From NCBI GenBank assembly GCA_947579665.1, contig OX388347.1, positions 26,342,562 through 26,406,561 of the forward strand: DNA of 64,000 nucleotides, in the 5' to 3' direction. Of this stretch, positions 62,001 to 64,000 are shown piece by piece. The translations under genes and the position numbers were made by a program. Within the stretch, counting starts at the first letter, position 1; each line of letters begins with the position of its first letter. The stretch is from Sympetrum striolatum (lineage: Eukaryota > Arthropoda > Insecta > Odonata > Libellulidae). The notes under the pieces are model-generated. The model ran no database searches and was not told where the DNA came from. It saw nothing but the letters and a program-made list of their open reading frames with translations.

Positions 62001-63957
62001 GAACCAAATAACAAAAATGAGTGGTTACTAAAAATAGATAATTTGAAAAAATATTCGATTTAGCAGAAGAGGCGCTCAAAAGATATACAATTACACCAAA
62101 GTCAACCGCCAGGCACCGCTGCAAAGATGAAAGTGGGAAATTTTTCCTCTCTAAAACTATGAATTCCTGGCTAAGGAAAATTAGTAAAAGCCTGTAAATT
62201 CTTCTTGAAATAGGATTATATATACATGGATAAAATAAGCCAATCGCCCAACATTAAATGCGTGTCACTTCGGTAAAATATTAGTGAACAAAAATCATAT
62301 AAAGTTCTGCAATCAAACTTAATCCTAAGAATCGTGAAACAAGATCGGAATAAAGAAATAATCATCATATTCCCAACTACTTTGACCTTCACTTCGTGGG
62401 ATTTATTTGGTATGAAAAGAAAATGTGTATTCAAGTTTAAGCAGGGATTTATTAATAGCCGTTTGCGAAAAATAGCAAAATCATCAAGAACTTGAAATTC
62501 ACGAGGAAAGTGGCAATCATAAGTTAGAAGAACCCCTTGAGACGTTCTCTTAAGTTTCCTCAAGTGCCTTTCTCTCTACTTCATCTTACAGATCACGCGG
62601 GGTAACGCAAACGAATATGCGACGGTAACAATTTGCATATCTTTCTCTTTTCAAAACAGAAGCCCACCTACTGTTTTTATGTGAATAAATCGCAATTTAA
62701 AGAAATGCATTCCATGAGATACATATGTGGTATGAGAATTAACTCGTTATAAATTAGAAAGATCTACAAACTTTCTCATTCACAAATTCATTTCTAGTAC
62801 GTTTCCTGTGAATTTCTGTCCTACGTTCTTACGTGATGAATCATGAATCGAAAGTCGGCAGTCACGATCAGTTAAAAGCGATAAGTCAGTCTGTGACTGA
62901 TTGAGGGTGCTCGAGGAAAACCAAACATTACGACAACCAAATCAACAATAAGATAAGTCTTCAGATTCTAATTAAAAATTACCTGAGGCAAGGAAATCAT
63001 TATGATGTGAATGAATAAAGCGATTTTAGCAAAGAATACCCTAAAAGTTCTACATCTTGTTCAATAAAGGTATTCCTGTAGCTGGACTTTGGCTTTTGAA
63101 ATAGGTTTAGCGTCATATTTAAAGATTGTCCGTCATAGAGTGGATCGTTTAGAATGAAAACATTCCAGGATTGGTATTGATTAAATTTTTCGGGTGGAAT
63201 GCGCTCTAGTTGAGAAGATTTAATTACTGGCAGAATTTTTTTCGAAAAATTTGGCGGTTCAGTCCTTACAGATGAAGAAAATGGTAAAAGCATTATGCCG
63301 AATAGGAAATTTACGAACAAAAAAGTTAAGTACGACGCATCCTCCTTTGCATAGTCAGGATGAATGAGACCAAATTAACAATTTTAACTAACTAACAATT
63401 ACAAATTAAAAGAGAAAACTTTCAAGTATTTATTCTCTGTAAATTATTGAACGACCGATAAAATTGTTTGCAGAGAAATTTTCTCGTCTCCTTATTGAAC
63501 CTATCCGCAGTGGATTTCTTGGAAATCGCAAAGTGTTGCCGCAAGAGGGTCGAGAGTAAATATTATGATTAGTTCCACCGAAAGAAATCTCAAACTTAAA
63601 ATCAGCTCCTCCGTCTGTTGAGTTGAGAAAGGCGATAATGCGATTTTGAGTATCCAGAGTTAAGGAAAATGGAAAGTAAATAATTTGATGAGGAATTTTA
63701 GTAAATGTGATTTCTAATTTCTTGTTGAAGATAATTCCTCTAGTTAAAGGTAACTCGAGGTAAATCGCAGAATGCTTTGAATTTCAACTAAACACATTAA
63801 TAATCTGAACATCTGATATATATTTGGATACATTGCGAAGATGTTGCTATGAATACACAATATGTAATGCAAATCCGCTGTACAGTATAAAATTCACAGT
63901 CTCAGGCGTCGTTTTGTGGAAATCCATCTCGTAGAAATGAGGAAGGCTTGTACTTTT
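59061..63957. other. A+T-rich non-coding DNA, nothing firmly recognised
   Basis: Scattered short frames only. The longest on the minus strand runs from 63374 down to 63000 (first ATG at 63293) and contains a hydrophobic stretch (YLTFLFVNFLFGIMLLPF). It lacks homologous motifs, so it is listed among rejected items. Confidence 0.4.
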
Positions 63958-64000
63958 TCCACAGGTTTATTTTAAAAAACACGACCAGGTTTCAGCGAGT
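63958..64000 (-). mobile_element. Edge of a retroposon copy related to the 14.2-kb insertion, cut by the window
   Basis: The sequence TTTCCACAGGTTTATTTTAA followed by CGACCAGGTTTCAGCGAGT mirrors TTCCACACTATAGGATTTTA followed by CAGACCGGTTTCAGCG at 14169-14213. The copy continues beyond the last base supplied. Confidence 0.5.

Noticed and set aside
63000..63374. Minus-strand open frame of about 124 codons with a hydrophobic stretch
   Set aside because: No upstream ATG (first ATG at 63293), no acceptor site found before it and no family resemblance. Tempting, because it is long for this A+T content, but unsupported.
1..64000. CRISPR arrays, phage or bacterial operons
   Set aside because: No regularly spaced identical repeats, ribosome-binding-site-led gene strings or prokaryotic genes are present. 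The sequence is eukaryotic in character.

Overview
This window looks like intergenic or intronic DNA from an animal nuclear genome. It is A+T-rich, has no long open reading frames, and is peppered with decayed transposable elements: LINE tails, tRNA-derived sequences, a mariner transposase relic, terminal-inverted-repeat (TIR) elements and a probable solo LTR. The mix is typical of an arthropod, probably an insect, but that placement is an inference from general knowledge of such repeats. Nothing here fixes the species. There are no operons, CRISPR arrays, rRNA genes or prokaryotic features.

Layout. 0-6.3 kb: a diverged ~325-bp tandem duplication, a probable 444-bp solo LTR, a tRNA-like SINE head and the 3' tail of a LINE ending in an (AAT)n run. 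9.7-11.1 kb: a second tRNA-like head of the same family on the other strand, a possible LINE tail, and a short G+C-richer patch holding a 107-bp segment bounded by good splice signals on the minus strand. 14.1-15.7 kb: a 166-bp insertion with a 13-bp target-site duplication whose core is a perfect 41-bp inverted repeat, then two LINE tails facing away from each other. 17.4-18.35 kb: the 3' end of a LINE with the C-terminus of its ORF2 still readable, beside a frameshifted mariner transposase C-terminus. 22.3-29.1 kb: three CpG-rich islands without convincing coding potential. 32.4-33.2 kb: an 870-bp TA-flanked TIR element. 48.0-50.4 kb: two further TIR elements, 1,280 and 503 bp. 52.2 kb: a compact element with perfect 28-bp TIRs enclosing a tRNA-like sequence. 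53.5-56.6 kb: another LINE tail, a dispersed-repeat copy, a G+C-richer patch and two adjacent perfect hairpins. The last ~45 bases are the edge of another copy of the retroposon family seen at 14.2 and 42.7 kb.

No confident protein-coding gene of the host is visible. The longest open frames (up to 180 codons) lie in stop-poor G+C-rich islands or lack motifs, splice context and ATG starts, so I left them out. The most unusual items are the tRNA-like sequence held inside perfect TIRs and the snap-back retroposon. I do not see evidence for a new multi-gene system.
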